Assembly: GCA_963696405.1 (NCBI GenBank)
Contig: CAVOJY010000002.1
Span: forward strand, 124,001 to 188,000
Source: CAVOJY01 sp963696405
Lineage (GTDB): Bacteria; Chloroflexota; Limnocylindria; Limnocylindrales; CSP1-4
Length of the DNA: 64,000 nt
Direction of reading: 5' to 3'
Below the pieces are notes generated by a model. That model was given only the letters and a program-made list of their open reading frames with translations. It did not search any database and had not been told where the DNA came from. Positions 54,001 to 62,581 of the stretch are shown here, in pieces. The position numbers were made by a program, and so were the translations under genes. Numbering within the stretch: the first letter of the stretch is position 1; each line of letters opens with the position of its first letter.

Positions 54001-56037
54001 TCACCAACGGCCCGGTCTGGGTGCCCGGCTTCGTGCCACCCGTCGTCAACCACGCCCCCACCATCGTTCTCAGCGCCCCGGCCGATGACGCCACCGGGGT
54101 CTCCCTCTCGCCCACCCTCGACGCGATCCCGTCGGACATCGACGGCGATAGCCTCGACGTCACCTTCTTCGGCCGGCCCGCCGGAAGCGGCGCGGGCAGC
54201 GTGGCCATCGTGCAGGACATCGGCGCGACCGACAACGCACCGCCAGCGAAACCAGCACCGTGCTCACCGTCGCAAGACGGTCAGCGCGGCAACCCATCGT
54301 GGTGGGCTTCGCCTACTACGCCGGCCAGGGCACCGAGGCGGTCACCGACAACCTGGGCAACACCTACACCCGGGTGGAGCGCTCGCCTACACCGCCAGCA
54401 TGGCACCGGCAGCCTGTGGTACGCCCCCATCACCACCGGCGGCTCCCTCACCACCATCACCGCCACCCACCCGGCCTGTGGAAACGTCATCCAGGCCATG
54501 GAGCTGAGCGCGGCCACCCCTCCGGGCCGGCGGCGGCAACAGCGGCAACGGCACCGCTCGCCACCTGGGCCACCAACAAGACCATCCCGGCCAACGGCCT
54601 GGCCATCGGCTTCACCGCCAGCAACTCCAACACCGCCCACGGCGCGGGGGCCGCCAGCGGGACGCCGTCGACCGCCATCGCCCTGCGCCTGTACTACAAG
54701 GGCGGGGGCGAACCTGTACAGCTCCTTCGTCTACGCCGCGGCCGGGGCGACCGCGGTCACCGGCTTCACCGGGACCACCGCCTTCTGCGGCACCATGGGC
54801 TTCGCCTCGGCGGGCGCCATCTTCGCCCCCGCCAGCCCCTGGGAGCCCGTCGGCACTGACACCGGTGTGGCCTCGGGGGCCCATGCCACGGTGGCCTGGC
54901 CGGGCCGTGCCGCGAGCACCGAGTACGAGTGGTACGCCAGCGTCAGCGACGGCGCCCTCTCGCGCCCAGCGCGCCCGCTCCTTCACCACCGGCGGCGGCG
55001 GAGGTCCCAACGACTTCTCCATCGGTGCCAGCCCGCCGAGCCGCTCGGTGGTCCAGGGCGCCAGCACCACCTACACCGTGACCACCGCCCTTCTCTCCGG
55101 CTCCGCCGAGACGGTGGCCCTCTCGGTGACCGCGGGCCTGCCGGCCGGTGCCACCGCCTCCTTCAACCCGCCCTCGGTGAGCGCCGGTGGCAGCTCCACC
55201 CTCACCATCGACACCGCCGACAGCTGCGGTCCGACCACCCTCACCATCGAGGGGGTCGCCCCCTCGGCCACCCACAGCACCACCGTGGACCTCACCGTCA
55301 GCGGCCCCGTCTCCTGCCCCGCCGCGGTGCGGGTCACCGGGGGCTCCCTTTCCTGGTACCTGCGCGACAGCAACAGCAGCGCCCCCGGCACGGTCACCGC
55401 CTTCTCCTACGGCGCCGCCACCGACACGCCGGTCTTCGGCGACTGGGACGGCGACGGGACCAAGACCGCAGGGGTGGTGCGGGTCACCGGGGGCTCCCTC
55501 ACCTGGTACCTGCGCAACAGCAACAGCGCCGGGGCTCCCGACCTTGTCTTCAGCTTCGGGGCTTCCACCGACCGCCCATTGGTGGGTGACTGGGACGGCA
55601 ACGGCACCGACACCCCGGGGCTCCTGCGGGCCAACTGGTGGCTGCTGCGCAACAGCAACTCCGCGGGTGCTGTGGATGTCGACTTCTTCTGGGGCATCGC
55701 CACCGATGTGCCATTGGTGGGTGACTGGGACGGCAACGGCACCGACACCCCCGGCTGGCTGCGCTGCCTGGGAGCCTCCTGCACCGCGGGCCACGGCAAC
55801 TGGTGGATCCTGCGCAACAGCAACTCCGACGGACCCCCCAGCCTCGACTTCTTCTGGGGCCGCACCTACGAGGAGTCGAACTGGGCGGTGGGTGACTGGG
55901 ACGGTGACGGGGACGACAACCCGGGCATCCTGCGCGGGGAGTGGTGGCTCCTGCGGGCCGCCAACTCCGACGGTCCCACCACCTCCGACTTCTTCTTCGG
56001 CTTCCCCACTGACACCTTCCGGGTGTGGGCCCAGTGA
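45087..56037 (+). CDS. Giant surface protein K: six LamG, many cadherin-like repeats, metallophosphoesterase, shared C-terminal domain
   Basis: About 3,650 codons if read as one gene; I see no internal start region or terminator. Order: signal peptide, LamG (45235-45890), LamG (45935-46600), FN3 (46640-46890), LamG (46905-47630), cadherin-like repeats (47635-49820) with NEDSG and NDNNALFSVQPAVSADGTL patterns, LamG (49820-50540), PKD-like (50545-50850), LamG (50856-51570), Big_5-like, calcineurin-like phosphoesterase (51716-52530: IPDTQYYS, HLGDIT, PGNHD, VVTHDY, AGHALGE), cadherin-like (52705-53310), LamG (53325-54040), TYTRVERS domain (54300-54840), FN3-like, Ig-like (55010-55305), C-terminal domain. 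The final phosphatase motif is GHALGE where gene B has GHNHGE, so one metal-binding histidine is missing. Frame breaks are densest at 45.2-47.6 kb, about one per 100 bases. Confidence 0.7.
55309..56037 (+). repeat. Shared C-terminal module, copy 11 (intact, most diverged)
   Basis: 729 bases, in frame. Differs at several codons from the rest (SSAPG for TSTPG, KTAGVVR for KTPGLVR, LVFSFGAS), so it has escaped the homogenisation seen in copies 1-10. Confidence 0.9.
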
Positions 56038-56108
56038 GGCAGCGGTAGGCAGGCGAGGGGCGGGGCGCCCGTCGGCGACGCCCCGTCCACCGATCAGCCT
56101 CGTCAGGG

Positions 56109-56114
56109 TACCCT
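56109..56114 (+). promoter_or_regulatory. Possible -10 element of the glycan locus
   Basis: TACCCT ends 7 bases before the ATG at 56122, with no ribosome-binding site between, as at iorA and the sortase-like gene. The -35 at the right distance (GTCCAC, 56085-56090) is weak. Confidence 0.3.
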
Positions 56115-56121
56115 ACCGCCA

Positions 56122-57801
56122 ATGACCGGCCGGTTCGAGCTTCTGCCCCGGTCTGGGGCGACCGTGAGCGCCCCAGTCCGCGGGTCGCCGATGTCGGGCG
56201 CTCCTGACCGCGGGCCGCGCCTGGGGCGCGTGCTCTTCGCCGTGAGCCTCGCGGCGATCCTTGCGCTGGCGGGGTGTCGGGTCGCGGATCAGACAGGTCC
56301 GGTGGTGGGGCTTCTGCAGGTCGTGCTCGTGGCGGCCTTCGTAGCTCTTGCCGTGGTAGACCTGCGTCTCGCGGTCGGTCTCGTGATCCTCGAGCTGGTG
56401 TGCGGTGGAGCCAGCGGCCAATGGACGCAGTTCCCCGGCGGCGCGTCGGGACGCATCGTGCTGGTCGCGATCGTGACGGTCGCGGGGGCTGCGCGCATCG
56501 CGAATTCCTGGCGACGAACCGGCCGCCTCGACCTGGGACGCTACGGTGCCCACGCGCTCCTGCTCGCCTTCGTCATGGCCGCGATATGGATGGCGCTCGG
56601 GCTGGCGAACGGCAACACCCCAAGCGACGTTTTCGCGGATGGCAACGGCCAGCTGTTTTTCGCGTTCGCGCTGCCACTGGTCGTGCTGATCCAGCATGGT
56701 CACGGCCCGTGGCTCAGGCGCTGGCTGCTCGTGGCCTGCGCGGCGAACGCCCTGCTTACCGGGTTCTTCATCCTGATCAGCCTGACGAACATCGTGCCGG
56801 CCTGGCCGACGCTGAACGACATCCTCCTTACCCGTCTCGCCTACGGAGGCAACGTCGGGTACATCCCCAACGTGGCCTTCATCCTGGCGCTCGGGAGCGG
56901 CCTGTACCTCCAGATCGGCCTGGCCCTGGTCACCTGGGAGCTTCTCCTTGATCCACGGCGGGCCTGGCCGTGGGCGCTGGTGGCGGTCCTCGCCGTGGAT
57001 GTGATCGCGAGCTACAGCCGTGGCTTCTGGGTCGGTTCGGTCATGGCGATCGGGATCGTGCTGGTGGTGGGCGCGCCGTCCGTCGTGCGTGCCGGTGCGG
57101 TCGTCGGCGGCCTGTGTGGGATGTTCCTGGTCGCGACCCTGGCGCTCGGCATCACCGGGTTCTCGTTGCCCTCGTACATGCTCCACAGAAGCGAGAGCAT
57201 CCTCGTCGCCGGGTCGCCCCCACCCACCCCGGCTCCAACCGCGAGCATCGCGCCCGCCTCCGCCGCCCCTGCTGGCTCCTCACCGGCGCCGACCCCCGCC
57301 GAACCACCCTTTGTCGAAGGTCAGACGGTCGGCGAGACTGCCGGGGCCGTCTCGAACGCCATCCGAGCGGTCCAGGCGGACGTTCTGCTCGGTCACATCC
57401 GGCAGCAGCCGATCCTCGGCCACGGGTGGGGCACCATCGCCGCCGACTACCCCTATGACTCGATCTTCTCCTACGAACTGGCCTACCTGGATCTGCTGTA
57501 CAAGACCGGGCTTATCGGCGCGGCCCTCTTCCTGTCGTTCCCGCTACGGCTCCTGGTCGACGCCGGCCGCGGCCGGTTCGGGCGCCTCCGCCTGCCCAGA
57601 GGCGTGGGCCCCCGCGAGACCGCGGTCCCGATCGCCATCCTCGTGGCCGTCCTCGTGACCGGCGCCACGAACCCCTACCTGCTCTCGACGCTCGGCCTGT
57701 TCCCGATCCTTGTCTGTATCGCCTGGCTCGATCCGGGGCGGGTGGCAGCCCCGGGGGGAGTGCGCCAGGCGTTCCGTTCTCCGGTGGGCAGCAACGCCTG
57801 A
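56122..57801 (+). CDS. O-antigen ligase/polymerase-like membrane protein
   Basis: 559 residues with about ten to twelve hydrophobic helices, a long periplasmic-type loop rich in Pro, Ala and Ser (about 365-395) and the Wzy_C/O-antigen-ligase style motif QQPILGHGWG near residue 430. Such proteins polymerise or transfer lipid-linked glycans on the outer face of the membrane. In a bacterium without a classic O-antigen it may attach glycan to protein or polymerise exopolysaccharide. It ends one base before the next gene's ATG. Confidence 0.8.
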   Translation: MTGRFELLPRSGATVSAPVRGSPMSGAPDRGPRLGRVLFAVSLAAILALAGCRVADQTGPVVGLLQVVLVAAFVALAVVDLRLAVGLVILELVCGGASGQWTQFPGGASGRIVLVAIVTVAGAARIANSWRRTGRLDLGRYGAHALLLAFVMAAIWMALGLANGNTPSDVFADGNGQLFFAFALPLVVLIQHGHGPWLRRWLLVACAANALLTGFFILISLTNIVPAWPTLNDILLTRLAYGGNVGYIPNVAFILALGSGLYLQIGLALVTWELLLDPRRAWPWALVAVLAVDVIASYSRGFWVGSVMAIGIVLVVGAPSVVRAGAVVGGLCGMFLVATLALGITGFSLPSYMLHRSESILVAGSPPPTPAPTASIAPASAAPAGSSPAPTPAEPPFVEGQTVGETAGAVSNAIRAVQADVLLGHIRQQPILGHGWGTIAADYPYDSIFSYELAYLDLLYKTGLIGAALFLSFPLRLLVDAGRGRFGRLRLPRGVGPRETAVPIAILVAVLVTGATNPYLLSTLGLFPILVCIAWLDPGRVAAPGGVRQAFRSPVGSNA

Positions 57802-57802
57802 C

Positions 57803-58813
57803 ATGCGGGTCACCGTGTCGCTCGTGACGTACAACGGGCGGTACTGGCTGGACCTGTGCCTGGCGTCCCTCGCTGCGCAGACCCACCCGGACCTGGAGAT
57901 CGTCGCACTGGACAACGGATCGACAGATGGGACGGCCGGATACCTGGCCGAGTACGCGGCCCGGCATCCTGGGTTCCGGTTCTTCCTCGAGCCCACGAAC
58001 CTCGGCTTCGCCGGCGGCCACAACCGTGTCATCGCCCAGACGAGCGGCGACCTCGTCTGCCTGCTCAACCAGGACGTCATCCTCGACCCTTCCTTCCTGG
58101 CGGAGGCCGTGGCGACCTTCGCCGGATCGCCCGCCGTCGGAGCGGTCCAGGGCCGCGTCTACCGGATGACCCCCGAACGCCAGAAGACCGGGATCCTCGA
58201 CACCACCGGCCTGGAGATGCACCGCAGCCGGCGGGTCGTCAGCCGCGGGCAGGGCAGGGCAGATGCTGCCGAGCTGGATCAACCGGGCGAGGTGTTCGGC
58301 GCCGATGGACCGTGCCCGGTCTATCGGAGATCTGCGCTGGAGGACGTGGCCTCTCCCGGCGGCCTCGGACGCGAGTACCTCGACGAGGACTTCTTCGCCT
58401 ACAAGGAGGATGTGGACCTCGCCTGGCGCCTGCGGCTGGCGGGGTGGAAGGCGGCCTACGTCCCCACAGCCCTCGCGTGGCATGGGCGGAGCGCCGCGGA
58501 GCCGAGCCAGGGCGGGCTGCGCCGCTACGTTCGCCACCGCCGGGCCATGCCCGCCTGGCTGCGCCGAACCTCCTGGCGAAACCACCGGCTCATGCTCGTG
58601 AAGAACGATAGCCCGGCGCTCTTCTTCCGGGACTTCGTCCCGATCGCCTGGCGCGAGGTCCGGTCCACGGCATTCATGGCCACGGTGCATCCGGCCGATC
58701 TCGTCGCGATCGCGAGTTTCGTCCGCCTCATCCCATGCATGCTCCGCAAGCGCCGTCACGCCCGGAGGCGGCGGCGTGTCACTGATGCCCGCTTCGCGAC
58801 ATGGCTGCACTGA
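57803..58813 (+). CDS. Family 2 glycosyltransferase (rhamnosyltransferase-like)
   Basis: 336 residues, GT-A fold. Seen: VTVSLVTYNGRYWL at the start, ALDNGSTDGT, LLNQDVILDP as the metal/nucleotide region, GADGPCPVYRR and EDVDLAWRLRLAGW near residue 215. ATG 57803 is chosen because it fits the family N-terminus and follows the previous stop by one base; the frame is open upstream. Transfers a nucleotide-activated sugar to a growing lipid-linked glycan in the cytosol; sugar unknown. Confidence 0.88.
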   Translation: MRVTVSLVTYNGRYWLDLCLASLAAQTHPDLEIVALDNGSTDGTAGYLAEYAARHPGFRFFLEPTNLGFAGGHNRVIAQTSGDLVCLLNQDVILDPSFLAEAVATFAGSPAVGAVQGRVYRMTPERQKTGILDTTGLEMHRSRRVVSRGQGRADAAELDQPGEVFGADGPCPVYRRSALEDVASPGGLGREYLDEDFFAYKEDVDLAWRLRLAGWKAAYVPTALAWHGRSAAEPSQGGLRRYVRHRRAMPAWLRRTSWRNHRLMLVKNDSPALFFRDFVPIAWREVRSTAFMATVHPADLVAIASFVRLIPCMLRKRRHARRRRRVTDARFATWLH

Positions 58814-58888
58814 GTCTTGTTCCGTCCGTTCGCAGGCCCTCTCCGCGGCGGCGTGACGATCCACGCGGTCGGCGCCGTGACAGGACTG

Positions 58889-58908
58889 AGCCGGCGGAAC
58901 CGCCGGCT
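58889..58908 (+). terminator. Hairpin after the glycosyltransferase gene
   Basis: AGCCGGCGG and CCGCCGGCT form a perfect 9-bp inverted repeat separated by AA, 75 bases after the stop. No U-tract. Confidence 0.4.
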
Positions 58909-58948
58909 GGAGGTTAGTCTTGGGCTGCGCTGAAGGGGCGCTCTACTG

Positions 58949-59812
58949 GTGAGGAGCGTGAGATCGAGGGTGAGGGGCTGGGTTCCCCCGCGAATGCTGC
59001 CGGTCCTGCGGAGAGTCGACCGCGCGATGCGGCGGGTCTACCTGCTGCCGATTGACGCAGCCGATGGGCTCCGGGGCCGGGACAGCCTGACGCCACCGAG
59101 ATCGATGATCTTCGTCGGTGACGGCGACTTCAAGGCGGTGGGCAGGGAGTTCAGAGCCTACTTCATCCAGCTCGGCGGCCTCCGGCCGGACGACCGCGTG
59201 CTCGACGTCGGTTGCGGCATTGGGCGCATGGCCGTGCCCCTGACGGACTACCTGTCGCCGCAGGGAGAGTACTGGGGCTTCGACATCGTGAAAGAGGGCA
59301 TCGACTGGTGCGAGGGGGCCATTTCGCCTCGGTTCCCCAACTTCCACTTCGAGCACGCCGACATCCTCAACAAGCACTACAACCCGGCGGGTCTCCACCT
59401 CGCACGGGAGTACCGGTTCCCCCAGGGCGACGCGTCGATCGACTTCGCCTTCCTGACGTCCGTCTTCACCCACATGCTGCCGCCGGACCTGGAGCACTAC
59501 CTCTCGGAGCTCTCCCGGGTCATGAGGCCGGGTGGCCGGTGCCTGATGACCTTCTTCCTGCTCAACGATGAGTCCCGCAGGTGCCTGCGAGCCCGTGCCG
59601 GCAACCTCCATTTCGCTCACGCCATCGATGGGTGCTTGACGATCGATGCGAACGACCCGGAGGCCGCGCTGGCCTATGACGAGGACGCCGTCCGCAGCCG
59701 GCTCGCGGGCGTTGGCCTGCGAGTGGATGAGCCGATCCGTTTCGGCTCATGGTGCGGCAGGCCCTCCTACCTGAGCTACCAGGACATCATCCTCGTCACG
59801 AAGGACGACTGA
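58949..59812 (+). CDS. SAM-dependent class I methyltransferase
   Basis: 287 residues. Motif I VLDVGCGIGRMAVPL (near residue 87), an acidic WGFDIVKEG motif II region, and FLTSVFTHMLPPD then LSRVMRPGGRCLMTFF are typical of Methyltransf_25/11. Probably methylates a sugar or lipid-linked glycan intermediate, judged from its neighbours. Start GTG 58949; ATG 58994 is possible. Its 3' end overlaps the convergent flippase gene by 37 bases. Confidence 0.85.
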   Translation: MRSVRSRVRGWVPPRMLPVLRRVDRAMRRVYLLPIDAADGLRGRDSLTPPRSMIFVGDGDFKAVGREFRAYFIQLGGLRPDDRVLDVGCGIGRMAVPLTDYLSPQGEYWGFDIVKEGIDWCEGAISPRFPNFHFEHADILNKHYNPAGLHLAREYRFPQGDASIDFAFLTSVFTHMLPPDLEHYLSELSRVMRPGGRCLMTFFLLNDESRRCLRARAGNLHFAHAIDGCLTIDANDPEAALAYDEDAVRSRLAGVGLRVDEPIRFGSWCGRPSYLSYQDIILVTKDD

Positions 59813-61311
59813 CACCGGAGCGCGCCGGAGACGATCACCACCAACCCTGGCTGTCTGAGATCAGCGGCGTGCTCTGCCAGCGCCGGCCGACGAGCACCAG
59901 CGTGGCGCCTGCCGACCAGCAGCATGGCCGTCACGGCCACGACCACGTCCATCAGGGGAGTCGCTCCGAACATCCGGGCAACAGCCGCAACCGGAAGGGC
60001 GGCCATCAAACCCAGCCCGTACCCACCTCCGACCGCCGCGGCCAGCTGACGCCACCGAACTCTGACCGACGGCAGGATGTAGAGGGGAGTCACCAGGAGG
60101 TTCGAGACCAGCACCGCCACGAGCGAGCCGATGGCAGGGCCCAGCGGGGTCAGGGCGACGGCCAGCGGGATGCCCACAGCCAGGCTCAGTACCGCCTCGA
60201 AAACTGCTATCCCCGCGAGGACGGAGTAGCGCCCTGACGCGATGGCCATGAGGATCACCACGTGGGTGGGCGCGTTGACCGCCCTCGCGAGCGAGTAGAC
60301 GACCAGGACCTGGATGCTCAGCGCCGGCGCCTCACCGAGCCAGGTCAGGAGCACCGCGTCGGCGTTCAATACGAGCGTCGTCATCCCCAGTGCCGCGAGG
60401 AACGATCCCACGAACGCGAGGCGAAGACCGAGTGCCGGTCTTGTCGCCGGGTCGGTTGAGAACCTGGGCAAGGCTGCGCCGAGCATGACGAAGAGCAGGC
60501 CGACGGCTGCCGTGGGCAGCATGGCGCCAACCGAGTAGCGGCCTGCGACTGCCGGCCCGTAGATCGCACCGACGATCGGGACGTCCGTCCCCGAGCTGAG
60601 TTGACCGGCGGCCGCGACGATCCACAGCGGAACCGCCATGCGGCCGACCTCCCAGATGCTCACCCGTTCGCCTGCGGCCAGCGGGGGCCGCAGCCATCGC
60701 TCGCTGAGCCACAGGACCCCAAGCCACGCCACCCGAGCCGTCAACGCCGCGATCCCCGCTCCCACGATCCCAAGCGGACCGGCCAGCAGAAGCGCCAACA
60801 CGATCCCTACCGCTGCCAGCGTCGCCGACGCCAACGCCACCGCGTCGGAGCGCTGTCGCCCCCGAAGCTGCGCGGCGAGGGGGCTCGCCCAGAACGTCAC
60901 GCCCGTCTCGATGGCGAACAGGGCCGTGACGATCGTGGCCTGATCGGCGGTCTCGCCGGTAACCCCCAGCAGACGACCCGGGATACCTGCCCCGAGCAGC
61001 CCGATGGCCACTGACACGATCCCCAACAGGATGTAGAGGCGGTGGGCCGCGGCAGTCCGTGCGCGGTGGTACGCGTCTCGACTCTCGAGTGCGGCGTCAC
61101 GACTCACCCCGAGCGCGAGCCCCGCGTCGATGAGCAGGAGCATTGCCCGCAAGGCAACGATGGTCGCCCACACGCCGTACTCGCTGGGCGTGACAGAACG
61201 GAACACGATCGCCGCCAGGGCGAAGTTGTACGCGGCCAGCGCAAGCCATGCGGCCCCGTTCCATGCCGCGAGCGTCGCCAGTCGAGGCTGGTTGCCAGCC
61301 TGGGATGTCAC
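59776..61311 (-). CDS. Wzx-like polysaccharide flippase (MATE/MOP superfamily)
   Basis: 511 residues with about twelve to fourteen hydrophobic helices. The N-terminal pattern FRSVTPSEYGVWATIVAL and the repeated two-bundle layout are typical of lipid-linked oligosaccharide flippases. Would move the polyprenyl-linked glycan to the outer face for the ligase-like protein. Start GTG 61311 is the best in frame. The last 45 residues are polar and may reflect a frame error; another frame ends at 59861. Confidence 0.82.
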   Translation of the reverse strand: MTSQAGNQPRLATLAAWNGAAWLALAAYNFALAAIVFRSVTPSEYGVWATIVALRAMLLLIDAGLALGVSRDAALESRDAYHRARTAAAHRLYILLGIVSVAIGLLGAGIPGRLLGVTGETADQATIVTALFAIETGVTFWASPLAAQLRGRQRSDAVALASATLAAVGIVLALLLAGPLGIVGAGIAALTARVAWLGVLWLSERWLRPPLAAGERVSIWEVGRMAVPLWIVAAAGQLSSGTDVPIVGAIYGPAVAGRYSVGAMLPTAAVGLLFVMLGAALPRFSTDPATRPALGLRLAFVGSFLAALGMTTLVLNADAVLLTWLGEAPALSIQVLVVYSLARAVNAPTHVVILMAIASGRYSVLAGIAVFEAVLSLAVGIPLAVALTPLGPAIGSLVAVLVSNLLVTPLYILPSVRVRWRQLAAAVGGGYGLGLMAALPVAAVARMFGATPLMDVVVAVTAMLLVGRRHAGARRPALAEHAADLRQPGLVVIVSGALRCQSSFVTRMMSW

Positions 61312-61365
61312 CCGGGTGCCACGCCCATCATCACGCCATGCTTCGGCCGACCGGCACGTGGGGGC

Positions 61366-62373
61366 TCACGTTCCACGGCGCAGCGCACCGGGCAGCCGGC
61401 CGCGGAGCCGGAGCAGTGAATCCGCGGTGAGCTCGATCCTCTCTCGGACGTAGGTCGCAAGCAGGATTGTCGCGTTCAGCCAGCGCGGGTACACGGGTTC
61501 GTAGTGCTCTCGATAGAAGATCCGCATGGACCGGTAGAAGTATCGGATCGTTTGTTGGCGGTTCTTCCGGGAGCTGGCGCGCTTGACATGACGCACGGTG
61601 GTCGTCGGGACATACATGATCCGCCAGCCAGCCTGCTTCATCCGAAACGCCCAATCCGTGTCCTCGCCGTACATGAAGTAGCGCTCGTCGAGCAGGCCGA
61701 CCTCGTCACGGATCTCCGATCGAACCAGCATGAACGCGCCGCATGGCTGGTCGATCTCGGTCTCCGCCCACTCACTGAGATAGGTGAGGTTGTACTGGCC
61801 GAACCTGTGACTCCGCGGGAACAACCGTGACAGCCAGGTCATGCGGTACAGAGACCGAATCGGCGTCGGGAAGAGCCGCCTGCAGGCAAGATCGAGCGAT
61901 CCGTCCTCGAGCTCGACGCGGCAGGTGACGCACCCAACATCGGGGTGGTCGTCGAGATACGTCGCCATGAGCGCGATGCTGTCGGTCGCCACGAAAGCGT
62001 CGGGATTGAGCAGCAGGAGATGGCGCCCCCTGGCCAGGCGGAGTACCTGGTTCGCCGCTCGTGCGAAACCGACGTTGGCCTCGTTGCGGATGATCGTCGC
62101 GCCGGGAAACGCCGCCGCTGCCGCGGTGGGGTCAAACGCGCTGGACGCGTTGTCAACGGCGAAGACCTCGAAGTCCTCGGAGCCCTGCGAGGCCTTCAGC
62201 GCCTCGAGACAGCGAACCAGGAGATCTGGCGTTTCGTAGTGAACGATCGCGACGCTGACGCGGGGGCGATCGGCTACTGGGTGCGGTCGGCCGAGGTTCG
62301 TGCATTGTGTCCGGCTGGGTTCTGCTCCCGGGCAGGTCGGGCCGCAAGCGCGGGGCCACGGAGCGTTTCGCAC
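61366..62373 (-). CDS. Family 2 glycosyltransferase (WbbL/rhamnosyltransferase-like)
   Basis: 335 residues from GTG 62373; GTG 62502 in the same frame would add 43 low-complexity residues, and no clear ribosome-binding site decides. Seen: VSVAIVHYETPDLL, VDNASS, LLLLNPDAFVA as the DxD region, PCGAFMLVR, and GEDTDWAFRMKQAGW as the catalytic-base region, then VRHVKRASS. Typical of cytosolic transferases extending a rhamnan-like or O-antigen-like glycan. Lies 54 bases after the flippase start, same strand, probably one transcript. Confidence 0.88.
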   Translation of the reverse strand: MRNAPWPRACGPTCPGAEPSRTQCTNLGRPHPVADRPRVSVAIVHYETPDLLVRCLEALKASQGSEDFEVFAVDNASSAFDPTAAAAAFPGATIIRNEANVGFARAANQVLRLARGRHLLLLNPDAFVATDSIALMATYLDDHPDVGCVTCRVELEDGSLDLACRRLFPTPIRSLYRMTWLSRLFPRSHRFGQYNLTYLSEWAETEIDQPCGAFMLVRSEIRDEVGLLDERYFMYGEDTDWAFRMKQAGWRIMYVPTTTVRHVKRASSRKNRQQTIRYFYRSMRIFYREHYEPVYPRWLNATILLATYVRERIELTADSLLRLRGRLPGALRRGT

Positions 62374-62581
62374 ACGTCCGGCGGATGGGTACCACCTCGG
62401 AGCCGCACCCTCGCCCCGCTCGCCAAGCCTATCAGGAACGGACCGGGTTCCTCCACTTCGCGACCGGGAAGCGTCCGGTCTCCCTGGCTCTGGCGCGTGC
62501 ACGACGGCACGAAGTAGACTCGCCCGAGAGCCATGCCGCCCGGCGAGCGTCAGCGTCGGCCATCAAGGAGTCCCGCGGAGC

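Noticed and set aside
13422..56037. Insertion sequences or prophage as the source of the repeats
   Set aside because: No transposase, integrase, terminal inverted repeats or phage structural genes seen; the repeats fall on protein domain boundaries.
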